DNA of 64,000 nucleotides from Rhodococcus triatomae (GCF_014217785.1 NZ_CP048814.1:2356001-2420000); one strand, 5' to 3'; shown: positions 35,000-44,522, counted from the first letter of the stretch. Translations and numbers: made by a program. The notes: a model not told the origin generated them from the letters alone.

Positions 35000-35184
35000 C
35001 CGACATGCACCACCTTCGAGCGGGCCGCGGGGTGTGCGGCCCGATTCGCTGAACTCACCGTGTGCGGCTACTTCATGGTTCGTCATTTCATGGTTCTTCA
35101 CCGGGGAAGTTCGGTCAATTGCCCGGCAGACAACTGATCGAAATGATGTGCTGGTGATCTGGTTCACACCTGGAGGTCTCCGAA

Positions 35185-35697
35185 ATGCTCACTCTCGATC
35201 GACTCGATGCCGAGCTCCTGGGGCGCCTGTCGCTGAACGCCCGCGCGGGAATCGGCGAGCTGGCGGAGGCTCTCGGCGTCGCGCGCAACACCGTGCAGGC
35301 GCGGTTGCGGCGCCTGGAGGAATCCGGGGTACTCCGCGGATACCGTCCCGACCTGGATCTCTCGGCCGCCGGCATCTCGGTGCAGGCCTTCGTCGGGCTC
35401 GAATTGGTGCAGGGTCGGCTCCAGGCCGTCATCGACGAACTCGCCTCGATTCCGGAAGTGCTCGAGATCCACGCGACGACGGGCCGGGAAGATCTGTTGG
35501 CGCGGGTCGCCACCGACACCCACGCCCGGTTGCAGACGCTCATCGAGCGGGTGGTGGGCATCGACGGCGTCACCCATTCGACCACCGCGCTGGCACTGAC
35601 GTCGCCGTTGCCCTACCGGATCGGTCCGCTCCTCACCGAGCTCACCCGCGAGAGCGGCTGGGGACGTTCGACACCGCCGCCCCACCCGCACCGCTGA
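35185..35697 (+). CDS. Lrp/AsnC-family transcriptional regulator
   Basis: A 170-residue regulator: helix-turn-helix LDAELLGRLSLNARAGIGEL followed by LGVARNTVQARLRRLEESGVL, then a RAM-type ligand domain (FVGLELVQGRLQAVIDELAS onward). Divergent from the indolepyruvate oxidoreductase gene, a usual arrangement in which the regulator senses an amino acid and controls the neighbour. The 185-bp gap contains TTGCCCGGCAGACAA at 35117-35131, a possible binding dyad. ATG 35185 follows GGAGG. Confidence 0.88.
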   Translation: MLTLDRLDAELLGRLSLNARAGIGELAEALGVARNTVQARLRRLEESGVLRGYRPDLDLSAAGISVQAFVGLELVQGRLQAVIDELASIPEVLEIHATTGREDLLARVATDTHARLQTLIERVVGIDGVTHSTTALALTSPLPYRIGPLLTELTRESGWGRSTPPPHPHR

Positions 35698-36100
35698 GGA
35701 TGGGCGCCGGCCGGGTGCGCGATCTCGCTGTGACCTTCGCCACCGGCAACGCCCGGGCGCTCGGCGGGGCGCGCGTGCCCCCGGATGTCGGATACGACGG
35801 CCGAGTGCGTTCCGTGGTCCGCGGCTGGGTCCAGGGGAGCGGCACCTTTCGGATCGAAACTCCGAGTCCGTGCGTGAATCGACGCGAGAGCCCCGACGTC
35901 CCCCAGTGCGGTCGTTCGCTCTGCGAAATATTCACTGGTGCACCGGAATATTACGGACGGTGCCGGATTCGACACCGGAATGATCCGGAAGTACGACCCG
36001 GTTCTCAGGGATATCCCTGATGCTTCCCGACGGGCCGAGGCGTCATTCTGAAACGACAAAGCCGTTGCGTGTGCGCGGGTCCGTACCGAAGGAGCGAGCT
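35698..36100. other. Gene-free interval upstream of MMPL transporter, with nested dyad
   Basis: About 400 bp between the Lrp gene and the MMPL gene. Frames on either strand have no family resemblance. A nested inverted repeat lies at 35927-35952: AATATTC and GAATATT arms around GGTGCACC, unusually AT-rich for this DNA and suited to a dimeric repressor. The rest holds the MMPL promoter and leader. Confidence 0.5.
35927..35952. promoter_or_regulatory. Nested palindrome, candidate operator for MMPL gene
   Basis: AATATTC (35927-35933) and GAATATT (35946-35952) are perfectly inverse with a 12-bp spacer that itself contains the palindrome GGTGCACC. The site is about 150 bp before the transporter start. 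MMPL genes in this order are often repressed by TetR proteins, but none is adjacent here. Confidence 0.4.
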
Positions 36101-38410
36101 GTGTCCTTGTATCTGTACCGGCTGGGCAAATTCGCCTTCCGCCGAAAGTGGTTGGTTCTGCCTGTCTGGCTGGTGTTGCTGGTCGCCCTCGGCGCGCTGG
36201 CGAGCACGGTGTCGAAGCCGATGGAAGACGACTTCACCATGCCGAACCTGCCGTCCGAGCGGGCCACCGAGATCATGGACCGTCATTTTCCGGGAATGTC
36301 CGCCGAATTCGACTTCGACGCCGTCACCGGTACGTACGTGATCGCGGCACCGGAGGGCACTCGCCTGACGGACGCCGGGAACGTGGCCGCGATCGATTCG
36401 CTCGTCGCCGAACTCGGTGCGCTCGACATCGTCGATCACTCTGTGCCGCTGGAGAATCCGGTTGCCACTGCGGAATCCATGGGCTGCCTGTCGCCCGAGC
36501 GTGCCACCGACGAGTTCACGGCCACGTGTTCGGGGGCGCCACTCAACGTCCTGGCGACGACGAACGCGGATACCGTGGCGCTGCTGGACGTTCCGTTCAC
36601 CATCGATTCCTGGCAGGACATCACGCCCGAGGACCGCGCGGCCGCGTTCGACGCAGCCGACGGCGCCCGTGACGCCGGACTGGCGGTCGAACTCAGCGGT
36701 TCCATCGCGATGGAAGAGGAAATGCCGGGTGGTACGGCCGAGCTGATCGGTATGGGCGTCGCACTGATCGTCATGATCATCGCGTTCGGCGCGATCGTGG
36801 CGGCGTTCGTCCCGATCATCACCGCGATCGTGGGGCTCGGTGCCGCCACGATGGTGATTCTCGCCGGTACGGCCGTGACGACGATCCCCACCTTCACCAC
36901 CTTCCTCGCGTCGATGATCGGTATCGCCCTGTCCATCGACTACGCGCTGTTCATCGTCTCTCGGTACAAACACGAACTCGTCGTGTCGGATTCACCCGAG
37001 GAAGCTGCCGGACGCGCAGTCGGCACCGCCGGATCCGCCGTCGTGTTCGCGGGCCTCACCGTCATCATCGCGCTCAGCGGGCTGAGCATCGTCGGAGTCG
37101 ACTTCCTCACCTACATGGGGTTGGGCGGTGCGCTCGCCGCGGCTTTCGCGGTCATCGTCGCACTCACCCTGATGCCGGCTCTCCTGGGAGCATTCGGCCG
37201 GTTCCTGTTCACCCCGAAGATCCCGTTCGTGGCCAAGCACGATCCTGAGGACGATCGCTACGTCACCAACGGTCAGCGGATCGCTCGCCTGATCGGGCGG
37301 TTCCCCGCCGTCACCCTCGTCGCGGGCATCGTCCTGCTCGGTGTACTCGCCGCGCCGGCGATCAACCTGAACCTCGGCCTGCCCGGGGACGAGAGCGCGC
37401 CCACCGAGTCCACCATCCGGCAGGCGTACGAGCTGCGCACGGAGGGATTCGGGGAGGGCAGCAACGGGGTGCTGCAGATCGCGGTCGATCTCGAGGACGT
37501 GCCGGACGAACGCCGGGACGAGGCGCTCGACTCGCTGCGCGCCGAGCTCGAGTCCTACGGCGACATGGACTACGTCGTCGGGCCGACGCCGAGCGAGGAC
37601 GGCGCCGGGGCGCTGTTCCAGGCCGTGCCGATGTCCGGGCCGAACAACCAGGCCACGAAGGACCTGGTCAAGGAGGCGCGTGGTGCCGAGGCGAGTTTCG
37701 CCGACGAGTACGGGATGGAATACGGCGTCACCGGAACGACCGCGATCTTCGCCGACGTCGACGACAAGCTGCTCGGGTCTATCGCGCCGTACATGTCGAT
37801 CGTGGCGGGAGCGGCCTTCCTGCTGCTGATCCTGGTGTTCCGGTCCATCCTGGTACCGCTCACCGCGGCTCTCGGGTTCCTGTTGTCGATGGCGGCCACC
37901 TTCGGCGCGACCGTCCTGATCTTCCAGGAAGGCGCGCTGGGGCTGATCTCCGATCCGCAGCCGATCGTCAGCTTCCTGCCGATCATGCTCATCGGGCTCG
38001 TGTTCGGCCTCGCCATGGATTACCAGGTCTTCCTCGTGACGCGAATGCGGGAGGAGTACGTCCACGGCGCCTCACCCAAGGAAGCGATGGTGAACGGCTA
38101 TCACCACGGGGCCCGGGTCGTGACCGCGGCGGCGATCATCATGATCTCGGTGTTCAGCGCATTCATGCTCGAGGACGACGTGGCTGCCAAGTCGATGGGC
38201 TTCGCACTCGCCGCGGGCGTGCTGTTCGATGCGTTCATCGTGCGCATGGTCATCATCCCGTCGCTCCTGGCGCTCATGGGTGACTCCGCGTGGTGGATTC
38301 CGAAGTGGCTGGATCGCATCCTTCCGAACATCGACGTGGAGGGACAGAAGCTCGCCGGGCTCGGCAGCGGTACCAAGGAGGCGAAGCCGCAGCCACAGTT
38401 CGTGGACTGA
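36101..38410 (+). CDS. MMPL/RND-superfamily transporter
   Basis: A 769-residue protein with about 12 membrane segments arranged as helix 1, a large external domain, helices 2-6, and a repeat of that pattern. MMPL features include FRRKWLVLPVWLVLLVALGA at the start, the proton-relay region IALSIDYALFIVSRYKHEL and the equivalent second-half GLVFGLAMDYQVFLVTRMRE. Relatives export lipids, siderophores or drugs across the mycolate envelope; the substrate here is unknown. GTG 36101 has GAAGGAG upstream at 36088-36094. A strong hairpin terminator follows. Confidence 0.9.
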   Translation: MSLYLYRLGKFAFRRKWLVLPVWLVLLVALGALASTVSKPMEDDFTMPNLPSERATEIMDRHFPGMSAEFDFDAVTGTYVIAAPEGTRLTDAGNVAAIDSLVAELGALDIVDHSVPLENPVATAESMGCLSPERATDEFTATCSGAPLNVLATTNADTVALLDVPFTIDSWQDITPEDRAAAFDAADGARDAGLAVELSGSIAMEEEMPGGTAELIGMGVALIVMIIAFGAIVAAFVPIITAIVGLGAATMVILAGTAVTTIPTFTTFLASMIGIALSIDYALFIVSRYKHELVVSDSPEEAAGRAVGTAGSAVVFAGLTVIIALSGLSIVGVDFLTYMGLGGALAAAFAVIVALTLMPALLGAFGRFLFTPKIPFVAKHDPEDDRYVTNGQRIARLIGRFPAVTLVAGIVLLGVLAAPAINLNLGLPGDESAPTESTIRQAYELRTEGFGEGSNGVLQIAVDLEDVPDERRDEALDSLRAELESYGDMDYVVGPTPSEDGAGALFQAVPMSGPNNQATKDLVKEARGAEASFADEYGMEYGVTGTTAIFADVDDKLLGSIAPYMSIVAGAAFLLLILVFRSILVPLTAALGFLLSMAATFGATVLIFQEGALGLISDPQPIVSFLPIMLIGLVFGLAMDYQVFLVTRMREEYVHGASPKEAMVNGYHHGARVVTAAAIIMISVFSAFMLEDDVAAKSMGFALAAGVLFDAFIVRMVIIPSLLALMGDSAWWIPKWLDRILPNIDVEGQKLAGLGSGTKEAKPQPQFVD

Positions 38411-38474
38411 TCCGTCCGAATCTCCAGTCTCCCGACCCGTGATATGTGCATAATCACGAAAGAGAGGCTTCGAT

Positions 38475-38511
38475 GCCCGGGGAGGGCCGCGAAGTGCGGC
38501 CCTCCCCGGGC
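38475..38511 (+). terminator. Strong hairpin terminator after MMPL gene
   Basis: GCCCGGGGAGGGCCGC (38475-38490) pairs perfectly with GCGGCCCTCCCCGGGC (38496-38511) across a 5-base loop, flanked by the extra complementary GAGGCTT/AAGCCTTC. There is no T-run, as is common in high-GC actinobacteria. Confidence 0.8.
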
Positions 38512-38536
38512 AAGCCTTCGGATGCGCGAGGGGGCG

Positions 38537-39976
38537 ATGACGACGACCGGTTGCAGCGACGGGCCGGACGACCCCGCGCCGTGGAACGCGGGCGCGGTCG
38601 TCGGCTCCCGCTATCGCCTGATCGAGCGGTTCGACGGACCGCGCGGTTCCCAGTTCTGGCTGGCCCACGACATCCGGCTCCGCCGGGACGTGTCGGTGGA
38701 CGTCATCGAACCACGCACGATCGCTCCGGCGGGTGCAGAGGCACTCCGCCGATACTCCCGGGACACCTCGGGCACCGGCGACGGGCGGGAATCCCACGTC
38801 GCCCGGGTGTACGACATCATCGAAATTCTCGGAAGCGAGGGCGGTGACCGCGTCGCGGTGATCGCGGAGTGGATTCCCGGACGCACCCTCGCCGAGGTGG
38901 CGGCGGCGGGCCCGGCGGCCCGGGAGGCCGCTCGGGCGGTCCGGGCACTCGCCGCCGACACGTCGGCCTCGCACCGGCACGGCCACCATCTGCCGCTCGA
39001 TCACCCGGGCCGGGTCCGGGTCGCTCTCGATCGGAGCCTGGTCCTCGCCTACCCGTCGACGCCGGCGACCGCGACCGACGAGGCCGACGTCGTCGGGCTC
39101 GGCGCGATCCTCTACGCGTTGCTCACCGGCGCCTGGCCGCTCGACGGCTCGGAGTCCTCGTATGCGGGCCTGCCGCCCGCAGCGAGAGACCGGGAAGGTC
39201 AGGTGCTCGCGCCGGCGCTGGTGCGGCCGGACATCGATCCGGAGCTGTCCGCGCTGACCGTGTCGGCTCTCGGTCCCCGCGGGTCGGGAATGTCCGCCGA
39301 CACTCTCGTCGCGGCCCTGGACGGCTGGCTGGCCGCCCATCCGCACGAACAGCAGTCGCCGGCGACCCCGGACGCCCCCGGGCCCGTAGGTGCCGTGGCC
39401 GTCGGTGCTGCGCTGGTGGTGGGTCTCGGCGTGGCGGGGTGGGGGGTCGGCGCGTGGGCGGTGTCCTCCGACGCACCTCTCGTCGCGGTCGGGGAACCGG
39501 CATCGATCGCCGAACCGTTCCCGTCCGCCACGGTGCCCCAGGACGACGCGTTCGCGCCCACCGGCGCCACTGTCGTCGTGCTCGGCAGGGGGGACGGCGC
39601 CGGCGAGGATGCCGGCGCGGCGGTGGACGGGGATCCGTCCACCGCGTGGTCCACCGATCGTCGCCCGAGTCCGTACCCGGACGAGGACATCGGCCTGGTG
39701 GTCACGCTTCCCGTGCTCGCGGAAGTCGGCGACGTGTGGATCGACTCGCTCTCGCCCGGCGCCACGGTGGAGATCCGAACGGTCCCGGACCGGAGCGGCC
39801 GGCTCGACTCGACCCGGATACTGGGAACCGGGACGATCGAGGCAGGCGTCACCCGGATCGCGGTGGCGACGCCCGACCCCACCGATCGCCTCCTGGTCCG
39901 GCTCACCGGGCTGGCGCCCGTCGACGGCGGGTACCAGACGTCGCTGTCCGAGATCGGGTTCACCGGGAAGCGGTGA
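38537..39976 (+). CDS. Pseudokinase with membrane helix and extracytoplasmic discoidin-like domain
   Basis: A 479-residue protein. Residues 20-265 follow the Ser/Thr kinase fold (VVGSRYRLIERFDGPRGSQF, IAEWIPGRTLAEV, DVVGLGAILYALLTGAWPLD) but catalytic parts are missing: the VAxK Lys position reads VSVDVI, and no HRD or DFG is visible. A membrane helix (about 284-306) leads to an outer domain (about 340-479) resembling F5/8 type C discoidin folds (AAVDGDPSTAWSTDRRPSPY). The MviN/MurJ C-terminal region of mycobacteria has a similar arrangement, where the pseudokinase binds a phospho-recognition partner. It is free-standing here, with no flippase domain. Confidence 0.78.
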   Translation: MTTTGCSDGPDDPAPWNAGAVVGSRYRLIERFDGPRGSQFWLAHDIRLRRDVSVDVIEPRTIAPAGAEALRRYSRDTSGTGDGRESHVARVYDIIEILGSEGGDRVAVIAEWIPGRTLAEVAAAGPAAREAARAVRALAADTSASHRHGHHLPLDHPGRVRVALDRSLVLAYPSTPATATDEADVVGLGAILYALLTGAWPLDGSESSYAGLPPAARDREGQVLAPALVRPDIDPELSALTVSALGPRGSGMSADTLVAALDGWLAAHPHEQQSPATPDAPGPVGAVAVGAALVVGLGVAGWGVGAWAVSSDAPLVAVGEPASIAEPFPSATVPQDDAFAPTGATVVVLGRGDGAGEDAGAAVDGDPSTAWSTDRRPSPYPDEDIGLVVTLPVLAEVGDVWIDSLSPGATVEIRTVPDRSGRLDSTRILGTGTIEAGVTRIAVATPDPTDRLLVRLTGLAPVDGGYQTSLSEIGFTGKR

Positions 39977-40012
39977 CGGCCCGGGCACGTCTCGAACGGC
40001 ACGCGTCGAACG

Positions 40013-41209
40013 GTGCACAATGAGTCCGTGACCCACTTCCGCTCGGTGGACGCAGGTGAACGACGCTCCCGGCTGGCCCGCCGTCATCGTCTCGCCCCCG
40101 GCTCGCGTGCCCGCGACGTCGTCGACGCCGCCGACAGCCTGGTGGCGCTGCACGCCACGGACCAGGCGACGATCCACCTGTCCGCGTGGGCGCGGGTGGA
40201 CGGGCTGACCGTCGCGGACGTCGATCATGCTCTCCACGAGGAGCGTTCACTCGTCAAGCATCTGGCGATGCGGCGCACGCTGTTCGTCTTCCCGCGTCAT
40301 CGTCTCGCGCATGCGCAGGCGGGCGCGAGCGACCGGGTGGCCGCCGCCGAGCGGCGCAGGCTCGCCCGCGAGGTGGAGGACGCGGGGCTGCACCCGGACG
40401 GGGAGCGGTGGATCCGCGACGCCGAGGCGGCGGTACTCGACGCGCTGCGGGGTGACCGGAGTGCGTCCTGGACCGAACTGCGCGACGAGCTCCCGATCCT
40501 GACGGGCTCGATCGAGTACGGCGAGGGCAAGGCCTGGGCCGGGCGCGCCGCGATCGGCCCACGCATCCTCACCGTGCTGTCGGCGCAGGGGCGGTTGGTA
40601 CGTGCCGGCAACGGCGGCGGCTGGAACGTCTCCCGGAATCGCTGGGCTGTCACCGAATCATGGCTGGGTGCACCGATTGTCGGCTGTACTGCGGAGGACG
40701 GTACCCGCGAACTGGTGCGATCCTGGCTCCGTTCGTTCGGGCCGGGCACCGAGGCCGATCTGAAATGGTGGCTCGGATCCACACTCACCGCGGTCCGTCG
40801 CGCGCTCGCGGAACTCGACGTCGTCGAGGTCGAGCTGGACGGGCACACCGGCTACCTGCTCGCCGACGACGTGGAACCGGAACCCGAGATCGAACCGTGG
40901 GGCGCACTGCTGCCCACACTGGATCCGACGACGATGGGCTGGCAGGAGCGGGAGTGGTACCTCGGTCCGCACCGCGAGCAGTTGTTCGACAGTGTCGGGA
41001 ATGCCGGACCGACGGCATGGTGGGAGGGCCGCATCGTCGGTGGGTGGTGGCAGGACCCGGACGGCGCCGTCGTCGTGCACCTGCTCGAGGACGTGGGCGC
41101 GGATGCCCGTGCCGTGCTGGATCGCGAGGCCGAGCGGTTGACCGAGTGGATCGACGGGGCCCGAGTCACTCTCAGATATCCGTCGCCGCTCGCGAAACGG
41201 TTCGCCTGA
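40013..41209 (+). CDS. Winged-helix DNA glycosylase-like protein (YcaQ/AlkZ family)
   Basis: A 398-residue protein of the HTH_42 family, which contains crosslink-repair glycosylases AlkZ and YcaQ. Seen are ADSLVALHATDQATIHLSAW near the start, SLVKHLAMRRTLFVFP, and the C-terminal LDPTTMGWQEREWYLG. The glycosylase QxQ-type catalytic motif is not clearly recognisable, so activity is uncertain. The start is ambiguous: GTG 40013 or GTG 40028 five codons later; both lack a strong ribosome site. It follows the pseudokinase gene by 36 bp and may share its transcript. Confidence 0.78.
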   Translation: MHNESVTHFRSVDAGERRSRLARRHRLAPGSRARDVVDAADSLVALHATDQATIHLSAWARVDGLTVADVDHALHEERSLVKHLAMRRTLFVFPRHRLAHAQAGASDRVAAAERRRLAREVEDAGLHPDGERWIRDAEAAVLDALRGDRSASWTELRDELPILTGSIEYGEGKAWAGRAAIGPRILTVLSAQGRLVRAGNGGGWNVSRNRWAVTESWLGAPIVGCTAEDGTRELVRSWLRSFGPGTEADLKWWLGSTLTAVRRALAELDVVEVELDGHTGYLLADDVEPEPEIEPWGALLPTLDPTTMGWQEREWYLGPHREQLFDSVGNAGPTAWWEGRIVGGWWQDPDGAVVVHLLEDVGADARAVLDREAERLTEWIDGARVTLRYPSPLAKRFA

Positions 41210-41303
41210 GGTCACCCGGAGCGGCGATATCCGCGCCTCGGCTCGCCGGGAATGTCGGGTATGCTGCCCGGGACCTGCCGCGTCATCGTCGTCGATCGAA
41301 CGC

Positions 41304-42650
41304 GTGCCCGCGCGCTCGAAGGAGTCCCTCATCCCGCCAGTCGATCGGACCCCGCCGCTGCGCCGCCTCCGCCGGGTGGCGGGTGATGCGGGATTGCGCA
41401 CCCTGCTCGGGCCGGGCCTGGCGCGGCATCCGTCCGAGCGTCCGTCGATCTACCTCGTCGCCCCCAGCGGTCACCCGAACTACGGAGACGAACTGATCCT
41501 GCGGGGATGGCTCCGGCACCTCGAGCGCGTACAGCCCGATGCCGACGTCGTCGTCGACTGCCACACGCCGGGACAGGCCGCGGTCCTGCACGGGCGCGAG
41601 CATCCGCGAGTGACGTTCGTGGACACCCTGTGGCGGATCTGCGCGGAATCCGAGCACCTGGACGAGGCCGAGGCGGCCGACTTCGCGCACCGCGTGATCC
41701 ACGACCCGGGGATCCTGTGCCGCATCGTCTCGGGCATCGAGATGCTCGCCCGTGCCGACGTGATCCATCTCGTCGGTGGCGGGTACGTCAATGCGGTGTG
41801 GCCTCATCACCTTGCCCTGCTCGCCGCCGCATCCGCTGCCGTCGAGCGTTCCGGAGGAAGTCTCGTGGCGACCGGCCAGGGGCTCACACCGGTGGGCGGC
41901 GGACGCCGCCTCGAACTGCTGCGGCGATACGTCGAACGGTTCGACGTGTTCGACGTGCGCGACACCCCGTCGTGGGAGGTGATCGGTGACTGTGCGGGTG
42001 TGTCACTCACCGGAGACGACGCGTGGCTGGCGATCCGCGACGACGGCATCTACGACACCGACAGCGAGGCGTCACGCCGAAAGTACGTGTTCTGCTTGCA
42101 GATCGACCTCATGGACGGGTTCGACGGCGGCCGCGGTGTGGACGGTCTGACGAGCGCGGTGAGCGACATCGTGGACCGCTGGGGTATCGACGGCACGGAC
42201 ACGGCGTTCGTCGAGGGTATCCCCGGCGCCGATCGGGTCGTGTACGACAGGGTGGTCGACCTCCTTCCGGGAGCCGAATTCGTTCCCTTCACCGATGTGT
42301 GGTGGCGAGGCCTGCCGGCCCGCCGGGACCAGGTGTGGGTCAGTACGCGCTTCCACCCACACCTCGTCGCTGCCGCGGCGGGAGCGCGCGGTATCGCGCT
42401 GTCCGCGGGCGGGGACTACTACCCGGTCAAGCACCGGTCCCTCGTCGAGGCCGGGTCGCACTGGGCGGTGGCGGAGACGTCGACACTGCCCGACGCCCCT
42501 GCGGACGGGGGCTTCGGGCACGAGACGGTGGCCCGGTTGCGGGGCGAGAAGACCGCACTCGCCGGCCGCATCTATCCGGACGTGCCGTTCCCGGTTCGTC
42601 ACGTGCGCAGCGCCCGTCGCCGATTCGCCGCTCGGTCCGCCTCGCGCTGA
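41304..42650 (+). CDS. Polysaccharide pyruvyl transferase family protein
   Basis: A 448-residue protein of the PS_pyruv_trans family: YLVAPSGHPNYGDELILRGW at the nucleotide-binding start, DVIHLVGGGYVNAVWP and the late VSTRFHPHLVAAAAGARGIA with its conserved Arg-His pair. These enzymes transfer pyruvate from phosphoenolpyruvate to a glycan sugar as a ketal, or belong to GT-B-like relatives. No glycan cluster is adjacent, which is unusual. GTG start at 41304. The last 52 bp overlap the convergent hydrolase gene. Confidence 0.83.
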   Translation: MPARSKESLIPPVDRTPPLRRLRRVAGDAGLRTLLGPGLARHPSERPSIYLVAPSGHPNYGDELILRGWLRHLERVQPDADVVVDCHTPGQAAVLHGREHPRVTFVDTLWRICAESEHLDEAEAADFAHRVIHDPGILCRIVSGIEMLARADVIHLVGGGYVNAVWPHHLALLAAASAAVERSGGSLVATGQGLTPVGGGRRLELLRRYVERFDVFDVRDTPSWEVIGDCAGVSLTGDDAWLAIRDDGIYDTDSEASRRKYVFCLQIDLMDGFDGGRGVDGLTSAVSDIVDRWGIDGTDTAFVEGIPGADRVVYDRVVDLLPGAEFVPFTDVWWRGLPARRDQVWVSTRFHPHLVAAAAGARGIALSAGGDYYPVKHRSLVEAGSHWAVAETSTLPDAPADGGFGHETVARLRGEKTALAGRIYPDVPFPVRHVRSARRRFAARSASR

Positions 42651-43399
42651 CCTCGTTCCGGCTCGGCGCCCAGCGTGAACCGCACCAGCGCCTCGACCAG
42701 CGCGGAGGTGGCGGACAGTTGCGGCGCGTGGTCGCAGGCGAGGCTGACCACCTGTGCGCCGGGTACCCGCTGCTGCATCTCCCGCTGGGCCGCGAGCGGA
42801 AGAGTTCTGTCCTCGGTCGCCTCGATGTACAGGCGGGGCAGCCGGCCGAACCGTCCCGGGCTCCAGACGGGTGCGATGAGCCGGGCCGTCTCGAGTTGCG
42901 GCACCAGGCGCCGGGCAGCACCGATCGCATCCTCGGCACCGGCGCCGTGGAAGAAGACAGCCGCCCCGGCCTCCACCGGCACCGTCGTCCCCCGCCCGTC
43001 TGCCGTGGGCCGCAACCACTTCGAGATCCCGACAGGTGGGTGCAGGCCGATCTCCTCGCACAGATCACCGAACGTCCGGCCGGATTCGAGCATCATCCCG
43101 GCCACGTAGGCGACCCCGGCGATCCGCTCGTGCAGTCGCTCGGCGACGGCGGTGACGACGCCGCCACCGCCCGAGTGCCCGACCAGGAACACCGGGCCGT
43201 CGAGGGAGGCGACGAGTGCGGACACGGTGTCGGCGACGGTGTCGAGGGTGATCTCCTCGTCGGCGGCCCAGGTGCCGACCCCGGGAAGTGCCGGTGTGTG
43301 CGGAATGGCCCCCGCTGCGCGGAGTGGCCCGACGACGTTGTCCCACACCCACGGTCCCGCCCATGCCCCGTGGACGAGCACGACGTGCGGGGCGGTCAT
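42599..43399 (-). CDS. Alpha/beta hydrolase
   Basis: A 266-residue alpha/beta hydrolase with the oxyanion loop VLVHGAWAGPWVWDNVV, nucleophile elbow FLVGHSGGGGVVTAVAE (Ser in GHSGG), and late acid/His regions (IEATEDRTLP, ACDHAPQLS). The HGAW and GHSGGG style is that of small esterases and hydroxynitrile lyase-like proteins. It starts in an ATGA overlap with the upstream 2OG oxygenase gene, so they work together, perhaps in opening or hydrolysing an oxidised product. Confidence 0.87.
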   Translation of the reverse strand: MTAPHVVLVHGAWAGPWVWDNVVGPLRAAGAIPHTPALPGVGTWAADEEITLDTVADTVSALVASLDGPVFLVGHSGGGGVVTAVAERLHERIAGVAYVAGMMLESGRTFGDLCEEIGLHPPVGISKWLRPTADGRGTTVPVEAGAAVFFHGAGAEDAIGAARRLVPQLETARLIAPVWSPGRFGRLPRLYIEATEDRTLPLAAQREMQQRVPGAQVVSLACDHAPQLSATSALVEALVRFTLGAEPERGQREADRAANRRRALRT

Positions 43400-44520
43400 C
43401 GGCCCGTGCCGCCGTCGTTGGTGGCGCCGTGCGCCGCGAGCACGCGTGCGGCCTCACGGACCGCCGCCGTGTTCGCCTTGCCCTGGCGACTGCCGGCCAG
43501 CTTGGCCGCGATGTGGTCACGGACCGTGATCGGCTCGTACGCCAGGCCGCCGTCGGCGTCGAGATGGCTCGGCAGGGTGGAGATCACGGCGTCGGCATTG
43601 CCGTCGTGGAAGAACGCCACCGAACGTCGACGCATGATGGTGCCGTCGACGACGGGCGGCTTGACCCGGTGCAGCGTGGACATCCACCGGTCGTTCGTCA
43701 GCCGGGCGGTGAGATCTCCGAGGTTGATCAACAGGGCGTTCTCGGCCGGTGCGACGTCGTGCCACACACCGTCGGTGCCGAGTACCTGCAGACCGGCGAC
43801 GCGGTCCGCCCACAGCACCGTCACGATGCCGAAGTCCGTGTGCTCACCCATCCCGGTGAGGTCGCCGTCCAGGGTGACCGGGCCCTCCGGAAGGGCGTAG
43901 TTGTTCATCCGGAGCACGTCGATCGAATGGTCGGTGAGGGGGTCGAAGTAGTCGTCGCTCTCGCCGAGTGCGTCGGCGAAGATCGTCGTCAGTGTCCGGG
44001 CGACGCGGGCCGCGTGAGCGAAGTATCGCTCGACCCGGGGCCGGAAGTCCGCGACGTCGGGCCAGACGTTGACGCCGTAGTCGCGCTCGTGCAGGTCGAG
44101 GGCGGTGAAGGACCTCGCCTCGACCCCGACGTTGAATGCCTCGAAGAAGTCGTTCATCCGCCCGGACGATTCGACGCCGAGACTCAGGCTCAGCGACTCG
44201 CTCTTCGGCGGGCTGTACCCGCGGTTGGCACCCTCGACGCGATAGGCCTTCTTCTCGGCGAGGGGGAGGCCGAAGAACGAGTCCACCGCACCGGCCAGCC
44301 CGTCGAGGACGTCGTCGGGTATGCCGTGCCCGAGGATCTGGATGAAGCCCACCTGTTCGCAGGCGCGGTCGATCTCCCACGCCACCCGGTCGCGATCGGT
44401 ACGCGAACCCCCGTCGATGTAGGGACGGATGTCGATCACCGGAACCTCGAACGGTTCGTCCTGTCGGCTGGGTGTGTCGGTCACGGCCACTCCTTCGGCG
44501 TCGGCATGGGCATCGCTCAC
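43396..44520 (-). CDS. Isopenicillin N synthase-family Fe(II)/2-oxoglutarate oxygenase
   Basis: The 374-residue DSBH oxygenase has the iron site HTD in GMGEHTDFGIVTVLW, the distal His in STLHRVKPP and the 2-oxoglutarate-binding RRRSVAFF (RxS). The N-terminal DIOX_N region VPVIDIRPYIDGG precedes FIQILGHGIPDDVLD. Family members oxidise diverse small molecules. Its stop is coupled to the hydrolase start. The divergent XRE-cupin gene and the AT-rich palindrome between them suggest substrate-induced control. Confidence 0.87.
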   Translation of the reverse strand: MSDAHADAEGVAVTDTPSRQDEPFEVPVIDIRPYIDGGSRTDRDRVAWEIDRACEQVGFIQILGHGIPDDVLDGLAGAVDSFFGLPLAEKKAYRVEGANRGYSPPKSESLSLSLGVESSGRMNDFFEAFNVGVEARSFTALDLHERDYGVNVWPDVADFRPRVERYFAHAARVARTLTTIFADALGESDDYFDPLTDHSIDVLRMNNYALPEGPVTLDGDLTGMGEHTDFGIVTVLWADRVAGLQVLGTDGVWHDVAPAENALLINLGDLTARLTNDRWMSTLHRVKPPVVDGTIMRRRSVAFFHDGNADAVISTLPSHLDADGGLAYEPITVRDHIAAKLAGSRQGKANTAAVREAARVLAAHGATNDGGTGR

Positions 44521-44522
44521 GC

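Noticed and set aside
35698-36059. Possible small genes in the leader of the MMPL gene
   Set aside because: Frames on both strands are low-complexity and lack supporting start signals.
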